NCBI RefSeq assembly: GCF_029784155.1
Contig: NC_073692.1
Location: forward strand, 274,021,413-274,085,412
Direction: 5' to 3'
DNA: 64,000 bases
Origin: Uranotaenia lowii
Lineage: Eukaryota > Arthropoda > Insecta > Diptera > Culicidae
Of the stretch, positions 43,940 through 56,399 are shown piece by piece. The position numbers and the translations under genes are program-made. Position 1 is the stretch's first letter, and every line of letters starts with the position of its first letter. The notes below the pieces were generated by a model. That model searched no databases and was not told the DNA's origin. It was given only the letters and a program-made list of their open reading frames with translations.

Positions 43940-45044
43940 CAGGGGTGAGCAATCGCGGCCCGCGGCCCGCGGGCCGCATGTGGCCCGAGAGACCATTTTG
44001 TGCGGCCCGCGTAGCTTTTTTCAAATTTTTATGCCTTAACTTTTTTCTACAATGGATTGTTTGTTTTTTTTTTTATGGGATTTTAACTCCACAGGAATAA
44101 ATAGATAGTTAGGAAAATTTGAAATTGTTAACTATTTCTGGCATTTTAAGCGTTTATTATGTTCTGTTCAAAGCATCAATGCAATATTGTTTATTGGCGT
44201 AACGTAATATTGGAGTGTTTTTATAACCCAGCATACTTTTCCCTTAACTCCTTCCACTTTGAGAGCAAAATCCATTAAAGTGAGCCAGAAGAACAGCCAA
44301 AAAGCGGAACCTACACATGATCAAAGGAGTTTCGAAGCACGTTTAGTAAAGCCACTATTTTCTTTTCAAGCAAAAAATAAAGTTGAATGATAAAAAACAT
44401 GCTCAGCAGATAATTTTTTTTAAATTATTGTATCCAATTCGGCAAAAAGGCTTGTTCTGTTAGCATTCTAATACTGGCAAAAGAAAATTAAGCCAAAAAC
44501 TTGAGATATATTTTCTGAATATTGACGAGAATTACGAAAATTAAATAATAGATTCTGAGTGAAAGATTTTATATAATTCTGTGATTTCACCCAAGATATT
44601 TTTGACGATTATCTGTGATGCTTTTTTTTCAGAAATTTGATAGAAGATTTATCACAAACATCGACAAATTGAGTTTTTTCACTTATAATTCGCAATCCAC
44701 ATTACCAAATATAGCTCTAGAAATCCTATCTCAATGATATCTAAATAAAATTAGAAATGATAAAAATGTGGTTAAAATTATAAAAAAGAATGTAGTTTTG
44801 AAAATAGTTGCTTAAAAATATGTGAAACTGGATATTTTTCTGTGATTTCGACAACCTTGCTCAACATCTGAATGCAATGATCCAATACAGAACTTCAATT
44901 AAAAACCGGGGTTTTTAACGTTTGTAGGGGAAAAAATCTAGGCTTTGAGAACAAGATTTAATTGTGGAAAAAAATCACAGAAAGACAAATACAAGGATTT
45001 CAAATTTAAATTGGTCCCTTGGATCAAAAGGTTGCTCACCCCTG
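43940..45044. mobile_element. hAT-type non-autonomous element, 1,105 bp, 8-bp TSD ATCTACAR
   Basis: TIRs CAGGGGTGAGCAA at both ends. Flanks are ATCTACAG (43932-43939) and ATCTACAA (45045-45052). The left subterminal block is a striking GCGGCCCGCGGCCCGCGGGC cluster, as in Charlie/Tip100-like hAT elements. The interior is AT-rich without transposase, and part of it is shared with repeat X. Confidence 0.87.
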
Positions 45045-45148
45045 ATCTACAACATCAATCAACCTGCTGAATGAAGGATTATGCCTGCTAAATGAAGGGT
45101 TCTATAAAATGAGATGTGATTATAATTGAATTATGAATATCATTTGAT

Positions 45149-45290
45149 GAGTCTCGAACCGTGGATCCCGCAGCAGCCTTTATCTTTCCTTGCGCCTCTA
45201 CCATTTCGACCAATTTTTATTCTGATGAGATAGGTGAAAAACCCCGTACTTCAAGTACTGTTCGGGTCACACCATTTTTTTATTGCTTCG
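45149..45290 (-). mobile_element. tRNA-derived SINE-like fragment
   Basis: On the minus strand an A-box-like TGGTCGAAATGGTAGAGGCG and a B-box-like GGTTCGAGACT are spaced as in tRNA promoters (45216 to 45149). The adjoining plus-strand stretch contains a GTACTTCAAGTAC hairpin at 45247-45259. No A-tail or duplication is resolved. Confidence 0.4.
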
Positions 45291-45414
45291 ATGTATTAAT
45301 AAAGCTGATTTAAAACTAAAAGCATTATGAATGTTTATATAATGCTAACTTGTATTAGAAATTTTGATTTAATGCTGATTAAGGGTTAAGGCTTAATGTT
45401 TATGGTTACTTGGG

Positions 45415-45530
45415 TTGGCTTTTGAATTCCCGGGATATTTGAGCTTTTACCGGGATTAGGAAATTCCCGTTTTTTTATTCCCGGGAAATCTCGGTCGGGA
45501 AATCCCGGGTAGGAGATTCTACTTGTAGCC
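45415..45530. repeat. CCCGGGA-rich repeat terminus
   Basis: Five CCCGG(G) or CCGGG words in 100 bp, similar in style to the CCCGGTTTTT ends of the element at 1153-2766. The boundaries are unresolved. Confidence 0.4.
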
Positions 45531-45599
45531 AAGTGAAATTGACCAGGATTAAGCTGAACATTTTTTTTTTCGGTATTGAGTTTCAATCAGCTATCTTAG

Positions 45600-46780
45600 C
45601 TTTTGATATTCACGACGTTCCGATCGTCTTTGGACACATTCCACCGTGACGTGAAATCGATTTTCCGGACTTTTCAGAACTGTTATCATTCTAGAAGTCA
45701 ACCAATTTAATTTAAAATGAAAAAAAAAATATAGCAAACGGTCACAAATTGATTTTTTATCAAAATAAATATAATTTGGTCAATACAAACTTTATGTTGT
45801 TTTTGTTGTGATCGATTACATTTGTGACGTGCTTAACACGCGAGAATTGAGCATTTTTGACTTCAGTACATACAACTTTGATTTACTGTTCTCTATGTGG
45901 AAATAGAACATCAGTGTCTTCGAATCAGTTGTAGAAAAAAACAATTACCCACAATTTGATGTACGTAGCTTTCCGATTAAACAACAACGAATGAAGTTAT
46001 TCTCATTTGAAGTTGTGACGTGAATTCACTCAGTTTAAACAGAACAGGATAGTTGACTGAATTCACTTCACGATATATCAAGTTATGCTGAACCATTCTT
46101 AAAAGCCTTCAAATTTTATGTGCACTTTTAAAAACAATTTTTTGTTGTTCTGACTTTTACGATCATAAATTTTCAGTATCTTCACCTAATTTATTAATTA
46201 TTTTGATTGGCACTTGAATAGCAACATATTGAGGGACCAACCGTTGAAATTACTGAAATTACAAAAATTTGATTTTCAAAATCATATAAAACATGTATAA
46301 TTTTTTTTCTCTTTTTCCGATGGTTTTGTGTGATTTAAATCATCAAAATTATAGACAAGTTTGAGGTTTTTTGATCCGCGAACGTATAAAAACCACTTTT
46401 GAGCGGTACAAGCGCGTGGAATGTGTCATTTGTAGTTTTTTGCTGGAGATATTAGAATTAATTATGCATGAATTATCAATGCTCATTTATTGTTAAAATA
46501 AAAAACTGCCAGTTCCCTTGAAAAAGACTACTAAATTTTCGAAGCGCTGGACATTTCAAAAGCTTAGATGAAACGTTAGACCAAATATGAGTCAAAATTA
46601 TTGTCATTGTCATTATATTCTATAGATACAAATTCACAAGTTTTGTTTGAATTTATATTTCGAATAAGATGTATGTCTTTTAAGCTTCAGATTTCTACAG
46701 AACTCTATTCGACATAAATAAGAAATAAATTATCCCATTTCAATATCAAACGTTCCCTGGCAAATCTGTATCACTTACTG
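45600..46780. other. AT-rich stretch, nothing recognised
   Basis: No supported gene or repeat pair. Confidence 0.5.
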
Positions 46781-47990
46781 TTGAGAGCATTTTCCATATC
46801 TGATTTAGCGCTGCTGCCATCTACAAGTGTGCTGACAGCAGATTTTCCCAATACTCAATAAGAAAATCCGCCACAACGTTGTTGGATGAAGGAAACTTGG
46901 AGTTTACATCCACAGCCTGACAATTCTATGATTTTCTCCTTCCCAATTTGAACGTGCCTTAGCCGCTCGTTGTAAAACGGGACATTTTTTTTCTCGTTGT
47001 CCTCTACATTTCCAACCACTTGGTTAGGCGCAGCTGTTTTTTGGTTGCCGTATTTTGTATTCAGCAAATGTGCCACTTTGTGCTGGCGGCTGTGGCAAAT
47101 GAAGAATACGTCAGGGAAAAGGATATCTGTCCTCATCAGCGATTTTTTTTTTGCTGCTTCTCCTACTTATTTCCATTGCCCTCTGCAGGCCGCCGTATTC
47201 GCTTATCTCAGATGGTTTCCATATCGCCTATTGCTGTGGCTCTGTTTGGATGTTGAGAGAAAAAACCAAAATATGTCAGTTTGTTTTCGACTCTTGGAAA
47301 TTGGACGGTGGCTGATGTAACTCCAACTTCAGCAGCAACTGTTGAGTTCTTCTAGCTATGGGCAGCTATTGGAAATGTGTTCTCGAACCTCTCTCTCGCT
47401 CTATCTATTCCACCCTCACAAATGTCCCTGTGCCTCCTGGGCTCAAGTGGAACCCTCGACTTCTTTTTTATGGGAATTTTATTCCGATTTGGCTCTTTTT
47501 CTATAAAACCGAACGATTAGAAAAACCCACCAGGACATGTGCTACCGGGCCGAGCTCTTTTTCTTCATCTTTCCAGGTTGTTTTTGCTCCTTTCCTATCT
47601 TCGATTCAACAACCGCACGCATTTTAGGAAATTTCTTTTCACAATGAATTGTCTCACCTTTTGCGTGTGCCAGCGGCCATTGGCAAGGAGCGCTCGGTGA
47701 CGACATGTGACATTTGGTGTGAGCTCGTGGGTTCGCTGGAACTCCCAGATAGCATCGCGGATAACAGATAAGCGTAATTTATATGACAGGGCATTAGTCA
47801 CGGGCTTCTGGATGTCAGGCTAATGCCAAAGGGTCGGTGCTCGATCGACGCGCCATGCATGTGGGTGGAAATGAGAAAATTTCGCTCAAATAATTGAAAC
47901 CGTTTATCGTGTTTTTGCTCCCGTTAATGTTACGTTGCATGAATCGGGCAATAGATGTGATAAAAGCTCTAGATTAGTGCTTTGCCGGGG
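46780..47990. other. GC-richer non-repetitive island
   Basis: Overlapping short frames (up to 107 codons) without domain or consistent codon use, no transposon ends, and mixed-complexity sequence. Candidate conserved non-coding region or untranslated exon. Confidence 0.35.
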
Positions 47991-49140
47991 TAAATAAGTT
48001 TTATTGTTTTTATTCCCAAATTAATGGTAGGGTCAACAGTTGTTCAAATTCATTGGAAACCATAAAGATACGATAGGAAGTTTATAACATTGTTAGGATC
48101 ATATGTTGATAGCAAGGGTACTTTTTATGATTAAAATCACTGAAATACTCCTTTCTATGCGGCTTGGTAATATCAACGGCCTGAAATTTTCGAATGCAAA
48201 AAAACGTTTAAACGGTATTGACTGCACAAATGGTTTAAGTATTCCCTGAAATCAGTACAATCATTAGTATTTGTGAATAACTTCACGAAATTATAAATTT
48301 GATTGCACTGCTTTGAAAATCGAAAAATAAAATTCGCTGTCTCGAATCCAACGGCTGAGTATACGCAAAACGACTCCGACAACTAAGTACAGTGATTTTA
48401 AGCTAACAACCTTCAATCTAGCTGATTGAAGAATGATAACCGAACTGGCACCGTTAACCTTGGCAACGACTTTTACCATGAAAAACGGACTAGAATTGAA
48501 ACTTGGAATGTTTTGATCCTTGTCCTGCAAGAGAAGCTGGCTCAATTAGCTAAAGAAGCTAGCTCCTCAAGCTATAGATATTTGGACTGAATGAAGTCCG
48601 TTGGCCTAACACTGGAGAACACAAGACATAGTCCGGGAAAGTCCAGCTTTATTTTCGTATACGAGAAGAACACGCTTATAGGGAACTAGAAATTGGTTTC
48701 CTGTTAAACCCACAGTGCCATAAGGCTCTCGTAATATGACACTGCCGATTTGCTGGAGAAATAGCAGTTTTACAGTCAAATGAACAGTGAAGTTTAGAAA
48801 ATTCCGAAAGTTGATATTTAAATCCATTTGGCTCCGATCATTGGGATCTGTTGAAAACGCAGGTTTCAGTGGTGGAATATAGTTATCTACCATTACATTA
48901 GCGATAGCTTTTTGTCACTTTCACTTTGTCCACATTCCCTAACAGGAAAAGTAATCATTTCTCAATGAGTACTTTGATACTCATTCCCAGAATATCTGGC
49001 ATAACTGTTGTGTTACCACGATCCCAATTTGAGTTGTCTCGCATAACCGTGTGATGATGTAAACCAAGATGTGCATATATAGGAGGTGTTACCGAATATC
49101 AAATTCCCGAATCAGCCATTTTGGCTATTTAGGCTATATG
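47991..49140. other. Mixed non-coding stretch
   Basis: 48600-48900 is less AT-rich and encodes a 95-codon minus-strand frame without recognisable domain. Nothing is assigned. Confidence 0.4.
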
Positions 49141-49157
49141 CAACTGCGGAAGTCATG

Positions 49158-49221
49158 GAGTTTGTTTACCAACAAACCACAGAAAAACTGAGCAAATAAT
49201 CTTATGTTTGTAAACAAACTC
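49158..49221. promoter_or_regulatory. Inverted pair of forkhead-type sites
   Basis: GAGTTTGTTTAC (49158-49169) is exactly mirrored by GTAAACAAACTC (49210-49221). Each arm contains TGTTTAC/GTAAACA, the consensus of forkhead factors. It may be a regulatory site pair or just a hairpin. Confidence 0.35.
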
Positions 49222-49639
49222 ATTGAGAGCCCCGCTCATTCCTCGCCTACTTACTGTGAAAGTCATAGAACCTCGTGTTTCAAAAAACCTTGATCTTAAA
49301 ATTTTTACCGCGTTTATCATCATCACCACCCACCACCAAAACTTTGAACCCAAAATCCGGGAATTATTTGGGTAAAATTGGATGAAACCAATTATTTAGT
49401 AAAAAACAAGAAGAACATCACTTGAAACTGGGGTTGGTTATTGAAAACAATCTGGATACATTTTTGCAATGAAAACCGTGCAACTGGGTCGGACTGGACA
49501 TTTCCCAAATCTTGTGTTCAATATCCGGGCAAATCCGGGTTGAAACGGCAATCTAGCAAGCTTAATTATTACGATCCCATGTTCTTAGTTAGAAGAGTGA
49601 AAACTGCTACCAGCGTGTTGAATTTTGTGGTAACAACAT

Positions 49640-50340
49640 CTTGGTGATCTTGGGACCAAGGCCAACCTGGGCCTTTGGCCATAATTCTCATCTGGACCCG
49701 CAACGAAGGCTGTACTCATGACGGGACACCACGTCCGCGTTTCTGCGCTCATCGGCTTACTCGGTTTCAAGTCAAAACTCAGTATATATACCCTGCCTCT
49801 CGTTACGATTCAAGATTAAGGACCTCTCCTCTGACGACTTGAGGTTCAGCCTTTACTCGTAACTCTGGACTCGCTTGGTTTGTACGACTATCGTGCGCTC
49901 CGCCTCTGTTCGAGACCACTGCAAGAGACCAATGACCTCTCCTCTAACGACTCGAGATCTGGGCTCCACGTGGTTTGGCTCGAGGCCCTCTCCTCATTGC
50001 CCGTCCGTGTGCCGATCGTGAGCTGCTTATCCTGGACACGCGCCTGTCACAACGCACAGCACAGCATTCCCGGTGAAGACGTCATCCTACACCAACTCGA
50101 GTGACTCACCTGCCGACGACGTGAAGTCACCCGATTGTATTTCACGGCGTAAATACTCTTCCCCCTACGAGTTCGACTGCGAAGAAGGTTAAGTCTTATC
50201 CCCGCAGCTTCCATTGTAGGGAGCGCTTTCTATCCAGATACTTCGCGGCTGTGGAGGTATCCTACACAACGTTCACGACGTACCTAGCAGCTGGGCATAC
50301 GCAGAAGGTAAAGTCTTATCTTTGCATGCATTACTGCTAG
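49640..50340. other. GC-richer stretch bordering the R1-like relic
   Basis: Contains at least two copies (about 49826-49850 and 49936-49962) of the CCTCTCCTCTAACGACT word that forms the minisatellite at 51200-51640. It may be the 3' part of the same decayed LINE; no coding motif is seen. Confidence 0.4.
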
Positions 50341-50499
50341 GATCGGACGCACACTACTCGAATGCCCATCGCCGGAAGGACATTCAACTCCGACCGAGGT
50401 CTGGTCTTCCTCCCTCCTTTTTGGCAAGCAACTTTTGGGCTGGCAACCCAAGGCTTATTTACGTTTATGACTCTGATGAAACTCGACGGTGATGTCATC

Positions 50500-52730
50500 C
50501 TACCCGACTCGAATGGCTCATCCGACGGCGACGTGAGACCATTCTACCCGAGAGTATTCCGCGACATGAGTACTATCTTCCCTACAAGCATGTTAATGCG
50601 TACCCCTTCGAAACTCGGACAGTTGAAAACCACGTACTCTGGTGCCTCAAATGTGTCACCGCAGGTTGGGCAGAATGGCGAGGCCACACGTCCAAACCGA
50701 CGGTGGTACTGCATGAAGCATCGGTGACCAGTCGAGAACTGCGTCATGCAGAAATCCACCTCTCCATGTTCCGATCCATCCGAAATCCGACGTTAGGGAT
50801 CCAGCAATGGTATCACCGGTCGCGTTCTAAGCTGTTCCACTGGTGCTGCCAGTTGGGCATCGAGGCCTCTATGGCATGTTTCCGCACATCCGGCATGTGC
50901 CCGTCTCGAAGCAGAAAATATCTTCCTTTTTTATTATTAGTTGTTAACCCAGGTGGTAAATTCCGGTTTACGGATTGTACTCCAGGGCACGGCGTGCCAC
51001 CGCGTCCCCCCAGTTTGCTACTCTGGGTCCATTGGTACAATGGGAAGACTCATGATATACTCCGTGTATACCTCCTACTCCCTAAACTCCAACTGGACTC
51101 GCAGACCTAGTTCCCACTTTGAACTATTTAACACATTATACTTCAATAATAGGAGGTCTATTCGCGCTAGTGTGGCAATACTCATTAACGAGACCACTTT
51201 CAGAAAAACCTCTCATCCTTACGACTCGACGCCTGAACTTTCCTCTAACGACTTGAGTACCAAAATCACCTCGCAATGACTCGAGATTCCCACACAATCT
51301 CTCTTCTTCGCGACTCGAGGCCTGACCTCTCCTCTAAAGACTCGAGATCCGACCCCTCATCCCATCGACTCGAGGTTGACCTCTCCTCTGCACGATTCAA
51401 TGCCCGATCTCTCTTATAACGACTTGAGATCTGACCTCTACTCGTAATGACTTGAGGTGATCACTTTAACCCCTCCTCTTGTTGATTAAGGGCCTGATCC
51501 CTCCTCTTACGACTCGAGACCCGACCCCTCATCATAAAGACTCGGGGTTGACTACACAAACCTCTCCTCCTGGAGATTCGAGGCCTGACCTCTCCTCTAA
51601 CGACTCGAAACCCGACCTCTTATCTCCAGGATTCGAGGTTTGCCACGTCGTGTACCAGATCGAGAGAAGCTTATCCTAGGCTCGTGGCTGTCACGGCACA
51701 CGCACGGAACTTAACGACTTGGATGATTTTCGACCAAGACGTCATCCTACTCCAACTCGAATGGCTCACCCGGCGTCGAGAGCCACTTTATCCGTGGGTA
51801 TTCCCCGATTCAGTATGCGCTGATAACCCGCAGGTTCATGAACCTCTACAGATTACACTGTCCGTTTAAGGCTGCCGTTCCGTACCGCAAAATAGACAAG
51901 GTTAAGCTTACCGGGACCCTCCTTCTGCTGCAGCGGATCACCATTGCAGCGTGGGCCGTGAAACTCAGCCGAACGACGATCATCACTCCAAAGTACTTGA
52001 TCACACGCTTGGATTCGATTGCGCACGGTCCAGCTGTCCCTGTTTGTGCTGAAATCAGGTTCGTAATCAGCATAATCTCGGTCTTGATGTGGTCCAGACG
52101 CAAGCTCTTGGAGTGCATCCCACTTTCCACCTTCTCGATCGTTTCTGTGGCGAGTAGCTGGATCTCCTCGGTTGATGGGCCGGATGCCAGGAGAACCAAG
52201 GCGTCAGTGAATCCCACAAGTCTCACTCCCGTGGGGAGACGCTATCTCAGCAGTTCGTCTAATACGATGTTCCAAGATACCGGGCCAAGTATCGATCCTT
52301 GTGGGATCCCTGAGAACATCACTGTTTTCAATCCCTCTCTGTAACACTCCACTATATGCCGGAATCTTCATACGAATGAGCGACGACGCAATCGCTGCCT
52401 AAATGATGCTGTTACGAAGGCGTTACTCACGTCAAGGGTGACCACAACGCAAAACAGGCCTTCTCTCGGTAATGTGTGTAGGTGTAGAGTGACACCTGGA
52501 GGATAGACCATGTTCGGAGGTAGATGAATGTCGGAATTTTGCAGGCATGTTCCGGGTCAGCCCAAGCAGCCGCCCGCTGACGATATGCAGGCAGGTAAAC
52601 GAGCTTGTTGACGAGACAAGATGCCCTGGGCAATTTTTGACTGTCATTGAGTAGACGCTGGCTTTGAATCGTCATCAGTCTAGATCTTTTATTTTGAACT
52701 TTTGCGTCCGACAATTCGCGCTGGATCATA
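50500..52730 (-). pseudogene. R1-like non-LTR retrotransposon relic
   Basis: Read on the minus strand from 52730 downward. LDVSNAF, an RT motif containing the first catalytic Asp, lies near 52440. It is followed by GIPQGSILGPVSWNIVLDEL, a stop, then VRLVGFTDALVLLASGPSTE (about 52225), where the catalytic (Y/F)ADD has become FTDA. KSLRLDHIKTE and KYFGVMI follow, and then the reading breaks down. After the minisatellite the C-terminal part resumes: ASMPNWQHQWNS, then FGRVASPFCPTCGDTFEAPE with a CX2C...C zinc-binding arrangement as in R1 C-termini (50700-50600). Multiple stops and frame shifts show an old, dead copy. Confidence 0.8.
51190..51645. repeat. Degenerate CGACTCGAG minisatellite
   Basis: About ten diverged units of the form CCTCTCCTCTAACGACTCGA(GAYCYGAC), spaced about 35-50 bp, lie within the R1-like relic. 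Related words occur at 49826 and 49936. Confidence 0.7.
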
Positions 52731-53100
52731 AGTTAATAATGAAACCATACTTTTGCGTATTTAATCATACCAAGGAAATAAAAAAAAACAGTTTTATAAG
52801 AATTTTGATGTCAATTCGCCACTGTTCTCCATCGATTTCATATGCCTAAATCTTATTAATAGGCTTTGTTGAGTGATTCTTGAATTTTTTTTTCGAAGCG
52901 TAAATGGTGTTTTACTTATGCTAAATGACAGTTCCATAAGGTTTTTTTTATACATACATAGATGTGAAAGCTCGATTCGAAACACGTAGGACTTGATTTT
53001 TTTCGATACATATAAAAGAATATGCAAAAGAACTCATCCGAAGCTGCTCGTCAGATAACACACCTTGTGAAACCCAGAATCCGATAACAACGAATTTTTA
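52731..53100. other. AT-rich stretch, nothing recognised
   Basis: No supported feature. Confidence 0.5.
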
Positions 53101-54480
53101 AAACGCAGCACATCCATTCGATTGATTTATTGACAAAAAGGGATTAACTGTGCCTAACGAACGGATCTTCCGGGGCCAGGCAGCTTACAACCACACCGTT
53201 CATTCCGTTCGTCGGCTCGTTGGGTGGGTGGGATCCGTTTATCAACTTACCGGTAGCCAACACAGTCGCATGAAACCCAAAGTCAAACTCACATTGCCGT
53301 TTGGCAATAATTCATTAGAGAGCAGCCCCGTAGTGCGTGTGCCCTAATATTTTAATCCTCAGATGGGCCAGCCGCATCGTTCCTGCCATTTTTCCTACCG
53401 GTGTGGTGTATCCGTCAGCTACAAAGTTGTAAAGCCACCGAAAACGTGACTTTTAACTGAAACTGCCTCTCGTATCTGGTTTGGATTTTTAGGTTCCTGT
53501 TTGGTATGTTTGAAGCTGATCCCAAATCCCGGAAGTCGATTCGGATTTTTGTCTAGCCAAATCATTCAGATTTGAAATAGGAGTCTGTTTTTTTCTCTGT
53601 GATACAAAAGCTGTGTCTGGCGACGGTTAGAGGTTGTTAACATTTCGCGAAATTTATCACGTCATTCAGTTAGACAGATCCTTGTGGCAAAATATTCCCA
53701 ATGAGAGCTGAATCGGATGCGAGGGGACGTTTCGGTGAATGGAAGCAGGCTCACTTTGGCACACTCTCTTCCTGACATCGGACACGTGTTCCGGATTATG
53801 GCTCTTAACTAATAACAATATTTTTCAAATGAGACGACACTCACTTCAAAATTCGCGTTCAAGTTTCTGAAAAAAGAGGTGTAGCAGCCCAACAACAAAT
53901 GAAAATGCAAATAAAACTCCAACCGCCTTCTGAAGGGCGAGCCTCAATCATAACAAGGCTTCTTTGCTCAGCGTCTACAGTTTATTCAGTTGCTTCTTGC
54001 TGCTCCGGTGGGATTTCGGCAATTTGTACAATTGGACTGGCAGTTTGATTTCAGGATTAGAAAATGACGGGAGATTGGCTTGGAAATCCCTCTGTTTGCT
54101 CGAGTATTGCATTCGGGCTTCCCGGGCGATTCCCGGAACCGGAGCGAAGAGAAAGGCAAGCAAAAGTGCTTATTAGAAGGATGATTCAAATAAATTAGCA
54201 GGTGCCCCGTGTCGTAATGTGGCTGCTAATTGAATTGAATGAATTATAAATGGGCGGGATTCAGTTTCTCGAGAGGGAGGAGATTTGAATCGGATTTGAC
54301 AGGGCCAGATGAGGTTAGATTTGGTTTCCTGCTCGTGAAGGGGTTTGAATGGCGGTAAGAATGATGAATAGGAGGAATAAAAGACGTTAATGGAAGCAAG
54401 GCAAGCAATGGTTGCAGAGAGTTTCTACTAATTAATGATTTGCTTGATTCGCCATCGATTTAAACTGGAAAGACTGTCAT
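53100..54480. other. GC-richer non-repetitive island
   Basis: Mixed-complexity sequence with several TTCCGTTCG-like and CCGGTAGCC-like blocks and no coding domain. The short frames overlap on both strands, as expected for non-coding DNA. Candidate conserved regulatory region. Confidence 0.35.
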
Positions 54481-55468
54481 ACAGAGATCCGTTTGAAAGG
54501 GTGCACTCATTTTTCACAGCTTTTTTTGAAAATATATATTTTTCAATCCATCAAAGTGAGAGTTATTTCTGTAACTAGCAAATTATTTTTTTAAGTTGTT
54601 ATAATAAATAGAAATTTTTTCAAATCCATCGTGTTTTTAAGAACAAGAATTTAATTTCTACGAATGTTTTAAATTAAGAGTATTTGTTGTAAAGATTTTT
54701 GTTAAAAGGCACTTAGAGTATGCCGAGGGTGAGTAAAACCAAGCCTGAGGGACATTTGGAGCCTTTATGGCTTTTTTAAGGAGCACTCCTTACATACCCT
54801 AAGTTGAGTTTAATCAATCACATTTTCCGTCAAATAATTGTTATGGAATGTTTTTTTTTTCAAATGATTAAACAACAAATTGGAACCGGTTTTGGGACGA
54901 GTTGCATTTCGGAAGCACCTCGTCTTTGCTTTTTTTGTGTTTGTTTTGTTCCCACAAAAAGAAAAATACTAATTCTTGATTGCTCTTTGAAAGAAACTTT
55001 AACGATTATTGTGTTTGCCGATAGACATGTTTGAAATTTTATTGTTGAAAAGGAAATTTTTTTTTCCTCATAACTTTTCTATTTACATACCGATAGAGAA
55101 AATGAAAACTGGAAGGATACTGATGTTCCGAGGCATTTTCAAATAAAGTTTACTACCATTATTGCAACCTGAAGCTTAATTTTCTAAACAGTTTTCTTTT
55201 TACTACCTGCTTTATGAAAAAAAAAATCGCCAAAGAAGGTTCATTCAGCACTGACATTTTTTTTCATTTTATTTACATAGGTTGGTAGTGATATTACAGG
55301 AAAGTACAGAAAATATATTGATTTAAAAGGTTTTTGAGATGATTTTAATCGATAATAAGTCACAGTTCGCAGATTAAAAAACACTGATTTCTCACATTTT
55401 ATCAAGAGTTTTAGACAGTGAGTAATTTACTTTACATTCTTGTAATCAAATTCAAGCTTTTGACGGTA
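54481..55468. other. AT-rich stretch, nothing recognised
   Basis: The 76-codon frame at 54804 shows no domain. Confidence 0.5.
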
Positions 55469-56391
55469 GGGGGAAGTGTTCCTAAATGCGCATGTTGGGT
55501 AATATGCGCATACAGCCGATTGACGATATGGCTAGAGATTCGTCATATCTAATCAGTGCAGTTTGAGGGTAATACGCTTTTAACACATGGCATGAAAAAA
55601 TTAAATTGTTATATAAAGTCGAAAAAATTTAAAAATTCAAACAAGATTTTTGCCAGTTTTGTTATAATATATTGAACTTTAATTATTGTGCGTACAGATT
55701 CTGTGAACAAAAATTTTAATGGTTTTTCTTTCTTATTCATCTGGAAATCGGAAATTCGACAAATTGAAGCTTTTGGCAAAGTTGTAGATTATAAGATATT
55801 GGAATAAGAAACAGGTTCTGAATGCCCATATCAAGGCAGGTTAAATGCCTATATCAAGAAAAATAGATTAGTCTTATAGATTTTTTACTTTCTATCATTT
55901 AAACATTAAATCTACGCTCAAATCACGATTTTACAGCGAAAAAAGAAGAACTTCATACTGATCCGATAAAAATACAATATGAACAAAATATTACCATGAA
56001 ATATGGCCATATGGCATACTTAACTATGTTTCATGCAAAAGAACTAATGATGTAAAAAAATTCATCAAAATTTCAACCTTGACGTATGCTCAAAATCCGT
56101 TTCTACCGTTTTCAATTAAATAATTTCAAAATATTGCAAGTGTAAATGAAATATAGCTTAAAATATAAATATGCGCATTTAGCCCGCCGGTTTCGGAAAT
56201 CGGCTATTTTGACTTCTTTTGTTATAAAATTATTTTCACAAAAACTGTAAGAGATTTTAACAGAAAAATTGCTCTTACGTATAGAAAACAGATGTCCGCT
56301 CATGTGCATATAGTTTTCAGACTCCTTTCTATCGGAATATGGGAGAAAATGGGTGTTTTCCTTAATATGCGCATGTAGCCTGCCTCTCTCC
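55469..56391. mobile_element. TA-duplicating MITE with ATGCGCAT iterons
   Basis: Left tip GGGGGAAGTG and right tip, inverted, GGAGAGAGGC are flanked by TA (55467-55468 and 56392-56393). The word (A/T)ATGCGCAT occurs twice at the left end (55488, 55502) and twice toward the right (56170, 56367). Non-coding interior. It has the same plan as the elements at 18521 and 58856. Confidence 0.7.
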
Positions 56392-56399
56392 TAAATATA

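Noticed and set aside
46997..47320. 107-codon plus-strand frame as a host exon
   Set aside because: Overlaps two other frames of similar length, contains a poly-Phe run, and no splice-site pair or domain supports it.
48606..48893. Possible solo LTR or coding fragment
   Set aside because: A 95-codon frame and less AT-rich sequence, but no LTR tips, duplication or recognised motif could be established.
51838..52344. 168-codon plus-strand frame
   Set aside because: It is antisense to the R1-like RT reading, which has recognisable motifs.
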